DNA from: Chitinophaga agrisoli
GTDB taxonomy: Bacteria > Bacteroidota > Bacteroidia > Chitinophagales > Chitinophagaceae
NCBI RefSeq assembly: GCF_008386695.1
Contig: NZ_VUOC01000004.1
Span: 1,552,327-1,616,326, forward strand
DNA: 64,000 nucleotides
Reading direction: 5' to 3'
This document shows positions 17,419-25,798 of this stretch, in pieces. Numbering within the stretch: position 1 is the stretch's first letter; every line of letters begins with the position of its first letter. Both the position numbers and the translations under genes were made by a program. The notes beneath the pieces were generated by a model. The model was not told the origin of the DNA and searched no databases. It worked only from the letters and a program-made list of their open reading frames with translations.

Positions 17419-17433
17419 CTTTTTCCTTAACGC

Positions 17434-18195
17434 CTATTTAAACAAATACGCCCCATCATCCGGCACATGGCAGCGATGGCTTAAACTATGGTCCGCCAGT
17501 GCAGTCTTAACATCTGCCCGGCTTTCGGTGGATGGGTTAACGGATTCCATATGTACCACATACACCTGGGCCAGGGGAGCGTATTTACAGACCGTGATAA
17601 CATCGGCAATATTCATAATGATGGGATCTCCAATAACAAAACGGGCTGCGCTGCCGTTCAATACGATCCGGTTAGGTCTGAACCTGTCCAGTGTTTGCGC
17701 CACTTCATCGCACCAGATGCTATCCCCGGCAATATAGAGCCGCTCCTCTCCTGCTGTGATCACATAACCGGATACGGCCCCCGTTAGCTGCGTAATGGCG
17801 CCCACACCATGTCTGCCAACGCTACGGTAGATGGTGATGCCTTCCCAGCACAATTCATCCGTAACAGGTATTACATTCGTAAAACCGGAGGCCCGGATCG
17901 TTTCCGCGTCTACCGGCTGACAAAATACCGGCAGCTGTTTTGGCAGCATTTGCTGGGCAGCCGGGTCCCAGTGATCAATGTGCAGATGCGTGAGCAATAT
18001 AGCATCCGTTTGGCCAATGAGCGCCTGCAGCTGGGCTTCATTTATTGGCAGGTCTACTAAAGGATTTCGAAGGCCATTATCCGTATATGGGATAGGATCA
18101 TAGCTGTCCCTGGCCCCCAGCATGGGATCTACCAAAATAGTCTTACCGTTGACCTGCACAACAAGCGTAGCATTCCGCAATAATTGAACGTTCAT
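17434..18195 (-). CDS. MBL-fold metal-dependent hydrolase, UlaG-like
   Basis: The 253-residue protein starts at the ATG at 18195 (MNVQLLRNATLVVQVNGKTI). Metal ligands are visible in LLTHLHIDHWDP (HxHxDH, about residue 80), GRHGVGAI and YIAGDSIW. It belongs to the beta-lactamase-fold group near UlaG lactonases; the substrate is unknown. It is divergent from an HxlR regulator at 18289, a common pairing, and is likely its target. Confidence 0.92.
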   Translation of the reverse strand: MNVQLLRNATLVVQVNGKTILVDPMLGARDSYDPIPYTDNGLRNPLVDLPINEAQLQALIGQTDAILLTHLHIDHWDPAAQQMLPKQLPVFCQPVDAETIRASGFTNVIPVTDELCWEGITIYRSVGRHGVGAITQLTGAVSGYVITAGEERLYIAGDSIWCDEVAQTLDRFRPNRIVLNGSAARFVIGDPIIMNIADVITVCKYAPLAQVYVVHMESVNPSTESRADVKTALADHSLSHRCHVPDDGAYLFK

Positions 18196-18204
18196 AAAAT
18201 GAAT

Positions 18205-18212
18205 TATATTTG
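18205..18212 (+). promoter_or_regulatory. -7 promoter element (TATATTTG) for hxlR
   Basis: TATATTTG on the + strand lies 77 bp before the hxlR start at 18289, in the 93-bp divergent region. A weaker CATCTTTG faces the MBL gene. Confidence 0.5.
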
Positions 18213-18251
18213 AGTGGCAAAGATGAATAGCTTCATCGCTGCCGCCAAGAA

Positions 18252-18269
18252 GGTCACATATATGTAACC
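18252..18269. promoter_or_regulatory. 18-bp near-palindrome, candidate HxlR operator
   Basis: GGTCACATATATGTAACC is a palindrome with one mismatched pair, lying between the promoter element and the start of hxlR. A further TGGTAACCA sits at 18281-18289, on the start codon; the same 9-mer occurs in the other HxlR divergent region at 24574. Confidence 0.5.
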
Positions 18270-18288
18270 TGTTCACAATTTGGTAACC

Positions 18289-18666
18289 ATGAAGAATAAC
18301 GAGTACAAGCATTGTGGCCTGAATGTAGCCCTGACAATACTTTCCGGGAAATGGAAGCCAATGATCCTGTATTATATCTCCCATACCCCTGAAATGCGTT
18401 TCACAGAGCTATGGCGTATCATACCAAAGATCACCAAAAAGGTTTTACTCGATCAGTTAAAACAACTGGAAGCCGATGGGCTTATTCTGCGACAAGAGAA
18501 GTCCGGTTTTCCGCCGGAGGTGTCTTACCAGATTTCGGAAAAAGGCCACGCGTTGTCGCCCGTGCTTTCAGCCCTGGAAGAATGGGCCAATGTGCATGTA
18601 AGTGAGAAAGTAGAGCAATTTGAACAGGAATCAGGAACCCGGCGTTGGAGAAGGAATGGCCGGTAG
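18289..18666 (+). CDS. HxlR-family winged-helix regulator
   Basis: The 125-residue protein (start ATG at 18289; a TTG at 18280 is less likely) has the HxlR core CGLNVALTILSGKWKPMIL, then FTELWRIIPKITKKVLLDQL and the wing VSYQISEKGHALSPVLSALE. Family members sense redox or electrophile signals through an N-terminal cysteine; a cysteine is present at about residue 8 (KHCGLNVAL). It is divergent from the MBL-fold gene at 17434 and probably represses it and itself. Confidence 0.95.
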   Translation: MKNNEYKHCGLNVALTILSGKWKPMILYYISHTPEMRFTELWRIIPKITKKVLLDQLKQLEADGLILRQEKSGFPPEVSYQISEKGHALSPVLSALEEWANVHVSEKVEQFEQESGTRRWRRNGR

Positions 18667-18676
18667 CACGCATTCA

Positions 18677-18708
18677 TGACCATTTTGCTGATATCAGCAA
18701 AATGGTCA
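18677..18708. terminator. perfect 32-bp palindrome between convergent genes
   Basis: TGACCATTTTGCTGAT (18677-18692) is followed at once by its exact reverse complement (18693-18708), with no loop. It lies 10 bp after the hxlR stop and 10 bp before the stop of the gene at 18719, so it probably works as a bidirectional terminator, though there is no T tract. Confidence 0.6.
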
Positions 18709-18718
18709 GATAAATAGG

Positions 18719-19363
18719 TTACTCCAGCTCATTAGGATAATCAATTTCTTCCAGATCTTCCTTTAGCTGTTCCCAGTGATCAAATTCTTTATTAATAGTA
18801 AGCACCATGGCTGTTGTTAAGGTATGCCCCTGGTATATGTCCGTTATCGTTTTCAGCACGTCTTCATTGGCCTCAAAATCATCTTCATAGTAATCTGTCG
18901 CCCAATCAATATACGTTTCAGGTTGGCCGTCAAATATCCCCAGCAGCCCCTCCGAACCATCTGCAAAACTCTCCGGCTGCCCAATTTGCCAGGCGCCATC
19001 GCTGTTTGCCCAGATACAGAACGTGGTCCCGATGGTTTGCACCGGCTCGCCAAACATAAACTCGTTATAAATTCCAGGAAGCCCTTGTGTCAGTTTTGCT
19101 TTATCCTTTGGATAAAATTCATGCGCAAGACCATTTATTACACATCCGTCAGCTGTGAACAGCACTAACATTTCATCGCCGCTTCCATCCCTCATGCTTG
19201 CTACCTCCTTATTTTTCGCCCATTTGGAATTATAGGTATAATAACGGTCATTCCAGTCTTCCGCTATGATGGCCTCAATTACGGCAATACTTTTGCAGAT
19301 GTTTCTTAACCGGTTCCTGTCAGGTAGTGCGGAATAATTACTTGTAGAGATCATATTTCCCAT
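18719..19363 (-). CDS. hypothetical protein, acidic, cytoplasmic
   Basis: The 214-residue protein (MGNMISTSNYSALPDRNRLR) has no signal peptide or membrane span and is rich in Asp and Glu (DWATDYYEDDFEANEDVL, then LKEDLEEIDYPNELE at the end). It contains EMLVLFTADGCVINGLAHEF and FCIWANSDGAWQIGQPESFA. This type of protein is seen across Bacteroidota and resembles immunity-type proteins in size and acidity, but no toxin gene is next to it, so no function is assigned. Confidence 0.7.
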   Translation of the reverse strand: MGNMISTSNYSALPDRNRLRNICKSIAVIEAIIAEDWNDRYYTYNSKWAKNKEVASMRDGSGDEMLVLFTADGCVINGLAHEFYPKDKAKLTQGLPGIYNEFMFGEPVQTIGTTFCIWANSDGAWQIGQPESFADGSEGLLGIFDGQPETYIDWATDYYEDDFEANEDVLKTITDIYQGHTLTTAMVLTINKEFDHWEQLKEDLEEIDYPNELE

Positions 19364-19411
19364 TTTTTTAACAAAGCCTAATATAATAAATTTATTCTAT
19401 CTGAATAAAGT

Positions 19412-20950
19412 CTATGCTCCCTTTTTATATGTACGCTTTGCCTGCGCATTGTCAAAATAATAATGCCCGCCAATCCTTATCAGGGATGCCTCCAGCTCAT
19501 AAGTGCCCCAGCTGAAAGACGAGCTGACCCGCACCGTTTCCTTTTTCACCGCCGGTGGCGCCTTAGTGCCGGGATGGACCAGGAACTCTTCCATCACCCG
19601 GCCATCCATAGCGGCAGGAACCGGGATATGCCGCAGCATTAACACCGTAGGCACAATATCAACATTGGAAGTGGGCAGATCAGACACATAATGTTTCCTG
19701 AAAGCTGGCCCGGACAGGATCAATGGGATATGGATCTCATAAGGACTAAGCCCTCCGTGGCTGGCTACCCCTTTTTTCTCTGTGATCCCTTTAAAATGCC
19801 AGGCGTTTTCCCCATCATTCCAGGGCGAAGCGATCAATATATCCGCGGCCCTGTTTGGATGGCCCCAGTGAATAACGTCAAAAGACAGCGTTCCTTTTAC
19901 TACTCCTTCATTGCCGCCTCCTTTCTTAGCGGGGGTAAAGATCGGCCCAACCCATGGTTGCCCCTGCAGCCCTTCCACCATTTTGCGGATGAGGGCCGGA
20001 TCATGATCCTTCACAAAAATGGCCCCGTCTACCACCACCACATCGCCGGAGGTTTTGTCCCTTTTCCATCCTTCTTTGATGAGGAAACCCGTCAGCGATG
20101 CGTCTGATCCTCCCCCATTAGTGATGAAACCATGATCTGCGGTGATAATGATGTTGAACTTATCTGTCAGCTGGCGTGCCTGTAAGGTATCCAGTATACG
20201 CTGAAACTGCTCATCCACCCCGGCAAGCGATTTTATAGTGGCCGGCGATCCCACCCCCGTGGCATGGGCCGTTTCATCCGGATCGGAATACCAGATGGCG
20301 CATACTTCCGGGCCGTTATCCGGCAATCCATAATGAAACAGCGCATCTGTGGCCCAGCGATGCAATCCTATAAAACCGTCCGTATGATTGGGAGCGGGCG
20401 CTTTGCCTAAAGTCTGGATAACATCCGCTTTCAACGCTGCCGGCAAAATAAGCTCCGGGTTGATAACCCCGCCGTTTACAGTATGATTCTGCAATAGTGC
20501 CTGTCCGCTGGAGCCGGAACTAAAAACAAACATCTTTTGTCCATTGTCCCGCAGTATCTCTCCCAGTGACCGGGTAGTGAGCAGATGCCCGTTCGTAGCG
20601 CTGTCAATCGCCATCAGGTCCCTGGCGTTCCCGGTATTGAAGATCCGTAGCGAGTCCACCATCGGCAGGAATATATTATTACCCAGGATCCCCGTCTTCC
20701 AGGGGTAGGACCCGGTAGCATACCCGGAGGAGTTAACCCGGGTAACACACGGAAATACGCTATGGCTGGCATTGCCGTAACTATTTGCCTGCTTAAAGCG
20801 ATACAGGTTGGGCATGATCTCCGGCGTAATATAATCCGGCCGTAAACCATCAAAAACAACGATCAGATTCCTTGTTTGCGCCTGTACACCCTGGCAGAAC
20901 ACCAGGCAACAGCTAATTACTGTCAGCAAAAGATACCGCTTACCGCTCAT
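19412..20950 (-). CDS. exported alkaline-phosphatase-superfamily phosphodiesterase
   Basis: The 512-residue protein has a signal peptide (YLLLTVISCCLVFCQGVQAQ) and the metal ligands of the nucleotide pyrophosphatase/phosphodiesterase branch: Asp in IVVFDGLRPDY, the catalytic Thr in CVTRVNSSGYATG, Asp/His in DPDETAHATG, Asp-His in IITADHGFITN and His in VASHGGLSPYEIHIPLIL. It would hydrolyse phosphodiesters or phosphonates in the periplasm. It lies downstream of the GH9 gene on the same strand but a terminator separates them. Confidence 0.92.
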   Translation of the reverse strand: MSGKRYLLLTVISCCLVFCQGVQAQTRNLIVVFDGLRPDYITPEIMPNLYRFKQANSYGNASHSVFPCVTRVNSSGYATGSYPWKTGILGNNIFLPMVDSLRIFNTGNARDLMAIDSATNGHLLTTRSLGEILRDNGQKMFVFSSGSSGQALLQNHTVNGGVINPELILPAALKADVIQTLGKAPAPNHTDGFIGLHRWATDALFHYGLPDNGPEVCAIWYSDPDETAHATGVGSPATIKSLAGVDEQFQRILDTLQARQLTDKFNIIITADHGFITNGGGSDASLTGFLIKEGWKRDKTSGDVVVVDGAIFVKDHDPALIRKMVEGLQGQPWVGPIFTPAKKGGGNEGVVKGTLSFDVIHWGHPNRAADILIASPWNDGENAWHFKGITEKKGVASHGGLSPYEIHIPLILSGPAFRKHYVSDLPTSNVDIVPTVLMLRHIPVPAAMDGRVMEEFLVHPGTKAPPAVKKETVRVSSSFSWGTYELEASLIRIGGHYYFDNAQAKRTYKKGA

Positions 20951-21254
20951 AACTTGTTCAGTTTAATACCCGTATAAAAGGCCGCAAGTTTTAGCTTTTG
21001 CGAAAAAAAGGGAAGGGAAAATTAATTGATAACCTAAAGATAATGAAGCAAAAAAAAGCCCATCACAACGAAGTGACGGGCATGATGTGTCCTAATGAAA
21101 GCAAATTTAAACCGTATCGTTTGCAGTACGTTTCTGTAAGCCTGAAATTTACTACAGATCCTGGAAGTATTTTCCAGCGATTGGAATAAGCGGGCTGTTC
21201 GCTGGAATCAGTGGTACGATCCGGGGAATAAGGCATTACAGCACCTCATTCCGA
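20951..21254. other. 304-bp intergenic region
   Basis: Between the phosphatase start and the GH9 stop. Apart from the terminator at 21058-21081 I see nothing I can name; short reading frames here have no family resemblance. Confidence 0.6.
21058..21081 (-). terminator. intrinsic terminator downstream of the GH9 gene
   Basis: On the minus strand GCCCGTCAC, a 6-nt loop and GTGATGGGC form a 9-bp stem with one G-T pair, followed by eight T (21051-21058). It lies 174 bp after the GH9 stop. Confidence 0.85.
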
Positions 21255-23645
21255 TTAGTCTTTAAACAATCTTGACAACAACCAGATCACACTGGCCGTA
21301 GTATGCGTCCATATCTCTTTATACGTGGCATTTACCTGCATAGGCATATAAGGCGCATCCTCGTTCTCAAACGTTTCAATCCCCACCGGTACCGCCCCTA
21401 CTACATCTCCGGCATATGCGCCATACAGCGGCGGGTAATCATAACCATCCCCGTAGATCGTGCTCATGGCAAAGGGGTTATACCCAATGATATACTCCAG
21501 CTGTCTTGTTCCGATATCCCTCAGATATCTATCCTTTAGCACATCAGCCAGTATAAAGGCTGCCTTGGCCTTGGCCATCAGCACCGCATGAAAACCCCTG
21601 AACTGATAAGCCACCGGAAACCGGCGCAGATAAAAACCGCCGCCCAGCGGTATCCCGTTTTTCACCTGTGCATTATACTCCTCCATAGTTGGCATACCTA
21701 CTTTATCCCCTTCATGGTAAATACCGGAATAGTCTGTATTATTCACCTCGTAGATACCAGCAGACAGTATTTCATAAGGTTTTATGCCGGTGGATATATC
21801 ATGCAGATAATCTGCATACGCCTGACAAGAAGCTCTCCACAAAGCCGCATCCGGATGCGAAGGCGCATCCGTTAATAACATGGCCAGCCCTTCCACCATA
21901 AACTGTTCGTCACTACGATGGAAATAAGTAAGTATCCTTTTCTTCTTTCTTGATTCATAGAAGAATCCATGCATGGGAATGGACCAACTGCTGATCCGCT
22001 CCTGTTGCTGACAATCCATTACCACCCGTGCATATTGAACGGCCCTATCCAGGTAGGCCTGTTCTTTGGTAAGCCGGTACAACTGCATGGCGGATACCAA
22101 CGCCAGCGCATACAGGTCTGTTTCATTTTTGTCATTAACAGCCACTCCCAGCAGCTGACTTGCGAATGCAAAATCTTCCCTGGCGCTTCTTTTACACCAG
22201 TTGGCAAAAACCGGATCTTCAGCTATATAAAAAGGAACAGCCAATGCGCAATAGCTGGCGGCTATAAAATTATCAAAGGGATTGTTAGTCGCTTTTCCCT
22301 GTATATCATCCTTGGTGCCGATGATATTGTCTGTCCAGATGCCGATGATCAGCCCTCCCTCCCGGTAGCCATCTCCAAACCGGGTGCGCATTGTCCAGTT
22401 CAGGCCCCAGCGCGCTTCCTCCAGTAAACGTTGATATAATTGTACATTTTTATGCTGTACTGATCTGGCAAGCTCCAGCATGGCTATTCCTCCCCGGGCC
22501 GTATTACCTACTCCTTGCGAAAGGTCCGCCGCATCATGCCATCCTCCGCTTATGTGTAAGCGTCTTCCATCAGGATGTACGCATACTACATCCTCATGGC
22601 ATGCCTGGTGAGTGCCGGGTTGGTCATAACCACATCTTTCCGCAAAAAAATAATTGAGCGTGCGCCAGGCGGTAGCCAGGTAGGCATCATCCCCTATCGG
22701 GAAAGGCTGGGTCATCCTGTCGCCAATCCTGAGCCGGTAATATCCCGGTTTATCAAAAGCGCTGAAATCCAGCTGCATGAAATTGCTGTCTAATCTTGTT
22801 CCCTTGCCGGTAAACACGGTCTTTTTCTCCGCATTAAGTATTTCAAAGGTAGCATCCGTCACATTTTGTACCAGCGCCTGTTTCCGTGCGCCGGTCTTGT
22901 AGCCGGAATGACTATAAGCGATAGCATGCTCCCGTAAATTAAAGCCCCTGGTATTTTCAGCATCCACTTTTTCGATACGCATATCATCTACATACAGCTT
23001 CATATCATCTGCTGCTCCCTGCGGAGAACCGGTCAGCATAATATTTACAGAAAACCCGGTCACTGAATCCCGGTACAGGTCAGGGATCTCCCAGATAATA
23101 TGCTGCCATTTACCGGGATATACGGTAACAAAATGCTGACCTTCAAACCTGCCCGGAGCAGGCATAATATGTTTCCCCTCGTTATATAAAGTACAACCCA
23201 CAAAGAAAGAGTAAAAACCCGGTGCATCCGCATACACCCATACAGAGAAACGGTTATAGTCACCCAGGTCTTCCCCTTTCAATGGCCGTATAACCTCCGC
23301 AAACGCATAACTTCTGTTGCTGGGGTTCTTTTCACCCAAAGACGCAGGCGTTTCCAGCAGGATGCTGCCTTTACCGGAGATGGTCTTCCCGTGATCTATG
23401 CTGATCGTACCCGGTCCTTTCGTTTCCAGCGCATTGAAATCCTCCGCCAGCGGTAGAACCCGTGAATGCATCACTTTTTTCTTTGACCATCTTGTAATGC
23501 CGGCGTAAGTAGAATCGGCCTTCATGGTATATTGCAGATAATGGCTCTGCTGGAGCTGTTTCATTAAATGGGTATCCTGGGCCATTGCAGGATGTATCAG
23601 GTATGTGCAGGCAGCTACTAGCAGGAATACAAGCCGTTGGGTCAT
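21255..23645 (-). CDS. exported glycoside hydrolase family 9 (endoglucanase-like)
   Basis: The 796-residue protein starts at the ATG at 23645 with a signal peptide (LVFLLVAACTYLIHPAMAQ). Residues of about 40-230 form a carbohydrate-binding-like beta domain; about 235-330 is the Ig-like N-terminal domain of GH9 enzymes (ending YYRLRIGDRMTQPFPIG). The catalytic (alpha/alpha)6 barrel follows, with GGWHDAADLSQGVG holding the nucleophile-activating Asp residues and, near the end, IGYNPFAMSTIYGDGYDYPP and NATYKEIWTHTTAS, where the Glu lies at the position of the family proton donor. It probably cleaves beta-1,4-glucans or related polymers at the cell surface or periplasm. No SusCD pair is adjacent. 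Confidence 0.93.
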   Translation of the reverse strand: MTQRLVFLLVAACTYLIHPAMAQDTHLMKQLQQSHYLQYTMKADSTYAGITRWSKKKVMHSRVLPLAEDFNALETKGPGTISIDHGKTISGKGSILLETPASLGEKNPSNRSYAFAEVIRPLKGEDLGDYNRFSVWVYADAPGFYSFFVGCTLYNEGKHIMPAPGRFEGQHFVTVYPGKWQHIIWEIPDLYRDSVTGFSVNIMLTGSPQGAADDMKLYVDDMRIEKVDAENTRGFNLREHAIAYSHSGYKTGARKQALVQNVTDATFEILNAEKKTVFTGKGTRLDSNFMQLDFSAFDKPGYYRLRIGDRMTQPFPIGDDAYLATAWRTLNYFFAERCGYDQPGTHQACHEDVVCVHPDGRRLHISGGWHDAADLSQGVGNTARGGIAMLELARSVQHKNVQLYQRLLEEARWGLNWTMRTRFGDGYREGGLIIGIWTDNIIGTKDDIQGKATNNPFDNFIAASYCALAVPFYIAEDPVFANWCKRSAREDFAFASQLLGVAVNDKNETDLYALALVSAMQLYRLTKEQAYLDRAVQYARVVMDCQQQERISSWSIPMHGFFYESRKKKRILTYFHRSDEQFMVEGLAMLLTDAPSHPDAALWRASCQAYADYLHDISTGIKPYEILSAGIYEVNNTDYSGIYHEGDKVGMPTMEEYNAQVKNGIPLGGGFYLRRFPVAYQFRGFHAVLMAKAKAAFILADVLKDRYLRDIGTRQLEYIIGYNPFAMSTIYGDGYDYPPLYGAYAGDVVGAVPVGIETFENEDAPYMPMQVNATYKEIWTHTTASVIWLLSRLFKD

Positions 23646-23745
23646 TCTCAAAAAGACATTAAGGATAAAATAGCTTTAATATAAGCGAAAATGACCAGTT
23701 TCTTTATAGACACTAAAAAATTGAACAAACAATGAGTAAAACAAC

Positions 23746-23770
23746 ATGGTCCCGGTAAAGTCGGGACCAT
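23746..23770 (-). terminator. intrinsic terminator after the decayed minus-strand gene
   Basis: ATGGTCCCG (23746-23754) pairs with CGGGACCAT (23762-23770); the minus strand continues into GTTGTTTTAC. It lies 14 bp beyond the stop at 23784, which suggests that the gene remnant there has kept its true 3' end. Confidence 0.75.
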
Positions 23771-23783
23771 TTGTTGACGAAGG

Positions 23784-23981
23784 TTAGCTGTTTTGCTGAA
23801 GGCTTTTAAGATAAGCCACCACCCGCTCATCCCGCTCTTTTGCATTTCGTTTAAGGAGCTCCTGGCCTACCTCCGTTCCCTGCGCATCAATTCCGGCAAT
23901 CAGTTCCGGTAATGGAAGATCTGTACAATACACGGCAGTTCCGCCCTGTTGCCTCCAGGAATCTTTCGTCTGGGAGAGACC
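23784..23981 (-). pseudogene. C-terminal remnant of an unidentified gene
   Basis: The minus frame from about 23970 down to the TAA at 23784 reads SQTKDSWRQQGGTAVYCTDL, continues PLPELIAGIDAQGTEVGQ and ends VVAYLKSLQQNS. It has protein-like composition and its own terminator, but no start codon: an in-frame stop lies at 23982, exactly where sequence of another gene begins. I do not recognise the parent family. It is best read as the tail of a gene cut by a deletion or rearrangement near 23965-23975. Confidence 0.55.
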
Positions 23982-24125
23982 TTACTGCCCGTCATCTGCC
24001 AGATGCATAAATGGGGCGAGGCCCATCGCGATGAAATTACAGGCGGCGATGTTTTTGCGGGCAAAACAATCAGCGACAACTGGAACGCCAACCAGCATGG
24101 TAATCATTGTACCGTCTCCTCATAA
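23967..24125 (+). pseudogene. C-terminal remnant of an HxlR-type regulator gene
   Basis: The + frame reads RLGETLLPVICQMHKWGEAH and ends with the stop at 24123-24125. This matches the last helix of HxlR proteins (pattern LG-x-LLPV-x5-WG-x-x-H) with an extra tail. All N-terminal sequence, including the winged helix, is missing, and the homology stops at about 23967, next to the remnant on the other strand. Its end overlaps the stop of the SnoaL-like gene at 24104. It is a decayed copy next to an intact HxlR gene at 24610. Confidence 0.6.
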
Positions 24126-24550
24126 GCCTGGTTCACCAGATCTGGGTTACCCTCTTCAAAAACCGGCGTCATTTGCAACCGGGTTACCTTCCAGACGCCA
24201 TTGTCATGGATCAGTTCATGTTCATACCGGTTGTAAATAAACCAAAAATCCTCTCCTTCGCTTAGCTGCTGTTTATGAAGCGCACGTCCGTAGGAGTACA
24301 CCGTAGCCCTGTCCCCATCTATCTGCACTTCATGGTTAAAGCTCATATGCATGGTCGTCATATTTTTATACGCGATCTTTGCCCATGCTATCAGATCGTC
24401 AGCTTTCACCTTTTGAGCCGGTTTCACTCCGCCAAAATCAATTGTCAGCTCATCCGCCCAAAGCGAACGTTGCAATGCAAAATCCTTCCGGTCGGTTGCA
24501 TTGAACCCTTTTATCAGCGATTGTATAACCGCGTTTGTTTGATTTTCCAT
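24104..24550 (-). CDS. SnoaL/NTF2-like domain protein
   Basis: The 148-residue protein (start ATG at 24550, MENQTNAVIQSLIKGFNATD) has the cone-shaped NTF2-like fold pattern: helix pair, ALQRSLWADELTIDFGG, FNHEVQIDGDRATVYSYGRA and FIYNRYEHELIHDNGVWKVT. Such proteins are small hydrolases, isomerases or ligand-binding proteins; the exact role is not readable. It is divergent from HxlR at 24610 with a TAAGTTTG promoter element and an operator-like TGGTAACCA in the 59-bp gap, so it is probably the target of that regulator. Confidence 0.9.
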   Translation of the reverse strand: MENQTNAVIQSLIKGFNATDRKDFALQRSLWADELTIDFGGVKPAQKVKADDLIAWAKIAYKNMTTMHMSFNHEVQIDGDRATVYSYGRALHKQQLSEGEDFWFIYNRYEHELIHDNGVWKVTRLQMTPVFEEGNPDLVNQAYEETVQ

Positions 24551-24564
24551 TAATTTTGTTTTAG

Positions 24565-24582
24565 CAAACTTAGTGGTAACCA
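24565..24582 (-). promoter_or_regulatory. -7 element with adjoining candidate HxlR operator
   Basis: On the minus strand TAAGTTTG (24565-24572) is preceded directly by TGGTTACCA (24574-24582), which would occupy the promoter spacer of the SnoaL-like gene. The same 9-mer on its other strand occurs at 18281-18289 by the other hxlR gene. Confidence 0.55.
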
Positions 24583-24609
24583 AATTTCACCGCAATAACT
24601 AATCCGGAA

Positions 24610-24963
24610 ATGAGCACTAATAAAAAAGCCAGTTCACCGATCAGTTTCAACGAAGAGATCTTAAACGAGGCATGTAGCTTCAATGAAGTCATCCGGGTCA
24701 TTTCTCCTGTATGGAAAATGCAGATACTGTTTTCCATTTATGAGGGGATCAACCGGTTCAGCATGCTAAAAAAAGAATATAAAACACTGTCCGACGAGAT
24801 CCTGGGAAAAAGGCTAAGAGAGCTCACCACCGGAGGCTTCGTTGAAAAAGTAGATGGCCCGGACCCCAAACATCCGGTGGTGCAGTATTTTCTTACCCAA
24901 AAGGCCAGGGAATTATTGCAACTCGTGCCGTCTTTTTGCAGCTGGGGTGATAAATGGCTGTAA
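24610..24963 (+). CDS. HxlR-family winged-helix regulator
   Basis: The 117-residue protein has CSFNEVIRVISPVWKMQILF (core helix 1, with a cysteine at about residue 22), FSMLKKEYKTLSDEILGKRL, LTTGGFVEKVDGPDPKHPVV and the wing/last helix VQYFLTQKARELLQLVPSFC SWGDKWL. It is a divergent neighbour of the SnoaL-like gene and converges with the TPR protein gene (5 bp between stops). It is not close in sequence to the HxlR at 18289. Confidence 0.92.
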   Translation: MSTNKKASSPISFNEEILNEACSFNEVIRVISPVWKMQILFSIYEGINRFSMLKKEYKTLSDEILGKRLRELTTGGFVEKVDGPDPKHPVVQYFLTQKARELLQLVPSFCSWGDKWL

Positions 24964-24967
24964 ATAC

Positions 24968-25798
24968 CTACAACTCCGCTATCATCTTATAAAAATCTGT
25001 GGACAAGATCCGGTCAATGGACTTTTGCTTATCAAACGGTGTTTGATTGAAATCATAGCTCTCCGGAACCGCTATCTCTGTACCCAGGAATTTGAAATAA
25101 TAATTTGTATAGGAACTGGTCCCTTGTTTTATCTCCTTTGGATAGATTTCCTCTACTGATTGATCCAGCTTTGCTTTTAGCCCAGTCTGATCTTTAAGTA
25201 ACTGCCGCAACGCATCAATTATTGCGGAATTGTTCTCAAGCGTAATAAAAACAGCCGGCAGCAGCTTGTTGATAGCTTTTTCCGGTTGCTTTAACCGCTG
25301 GTATATGTCAGCATACCTTAAAGCCATATCAATATCATTCATAGCATAGGCATTGCCGCAAAAATGTATATATGGATGTACCGTATCTGACAACGACAGG
25401 TAATACAGTGCAGAATCGTATTGCTCCCTTTTGTAGTAGATGCCGCACAAGGTCTGGCTTGCATTATGCTTATAATTAGCATAAGGGTTAGACATTATAT
25501 CACCGCCCAGCTGTTCCCTTTCATCAAAATGCCATTTAAGCACCGATTTAAAAACCGATATAGCCTGCCCCACGCTATCCTGAACAAGATAAATATGACC
25601 GGTGTTATAAAAAGCGGCTGGATATGACTCATTTTTCGGATGTTTGTTAACAATGTATTGATAAGCGGCAAGGGCTTTATCATATTCTCCTTTTTCATAG
25701 CACTTGCCCGCCTCCTCAAAATAATCGGAAGGCATTTTTTGTGCCTTAACAGCAAGTCCCAAAAAAAACACTGGCAATATAACAAGTAAGCGTCTCAA
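24968..25798 (-). CDS. exported TPR-repeat protein
   Basis: The 276-residue protein has a signal peptide (LLVILPVFFLGLAVKAQ) and about three to four tetratricopeptide repeats, for example YFEEAGKCYEKGEYDKALAA, AAFYNTGHIYLVQDSVGQAI, QTLCGIYYKREQYDSALYYL and MALRYADIYQRLKQPEKAIN. The C-terminal part is not recognised. The start is a TTG at 25798 that overlaps the TGA of the upstream gene (TTGA overlap), so the two are translationally coupled and probably act together in the periplasm. Confidence 0.8.
   Translation of the reverse strand: MRRLLVILPVFFLGLAVKAQKMPSDYFEEAGKCYEKGEYDKALAAYQYIVNKHPKNESYPAAFYNTGHIYLVQDSVGQAISVFKSVLKWHFDEREQLGGDIMSNPYANYKHNASQTLCGIYYKREQYDSALYYLSLSDTVHPYIHFCGNAYAMNDIDMALRYADIYQRLKQPEKAINKLLPAVFITLENNSAIIDALRQLLKDQTGLKAKLDQSVEEIYPKEIKQGTSSYTNYYFKFLGTEIAVPESYDFNQTPFDKQKSIDRILSTDFYKMIAEL

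Noticed and set aside
20998-21189. 63-residue + strand frame after the GH9 gene
   Set aside because: It runs through the GH9 terminator hairpin and has no protein-like pattern.
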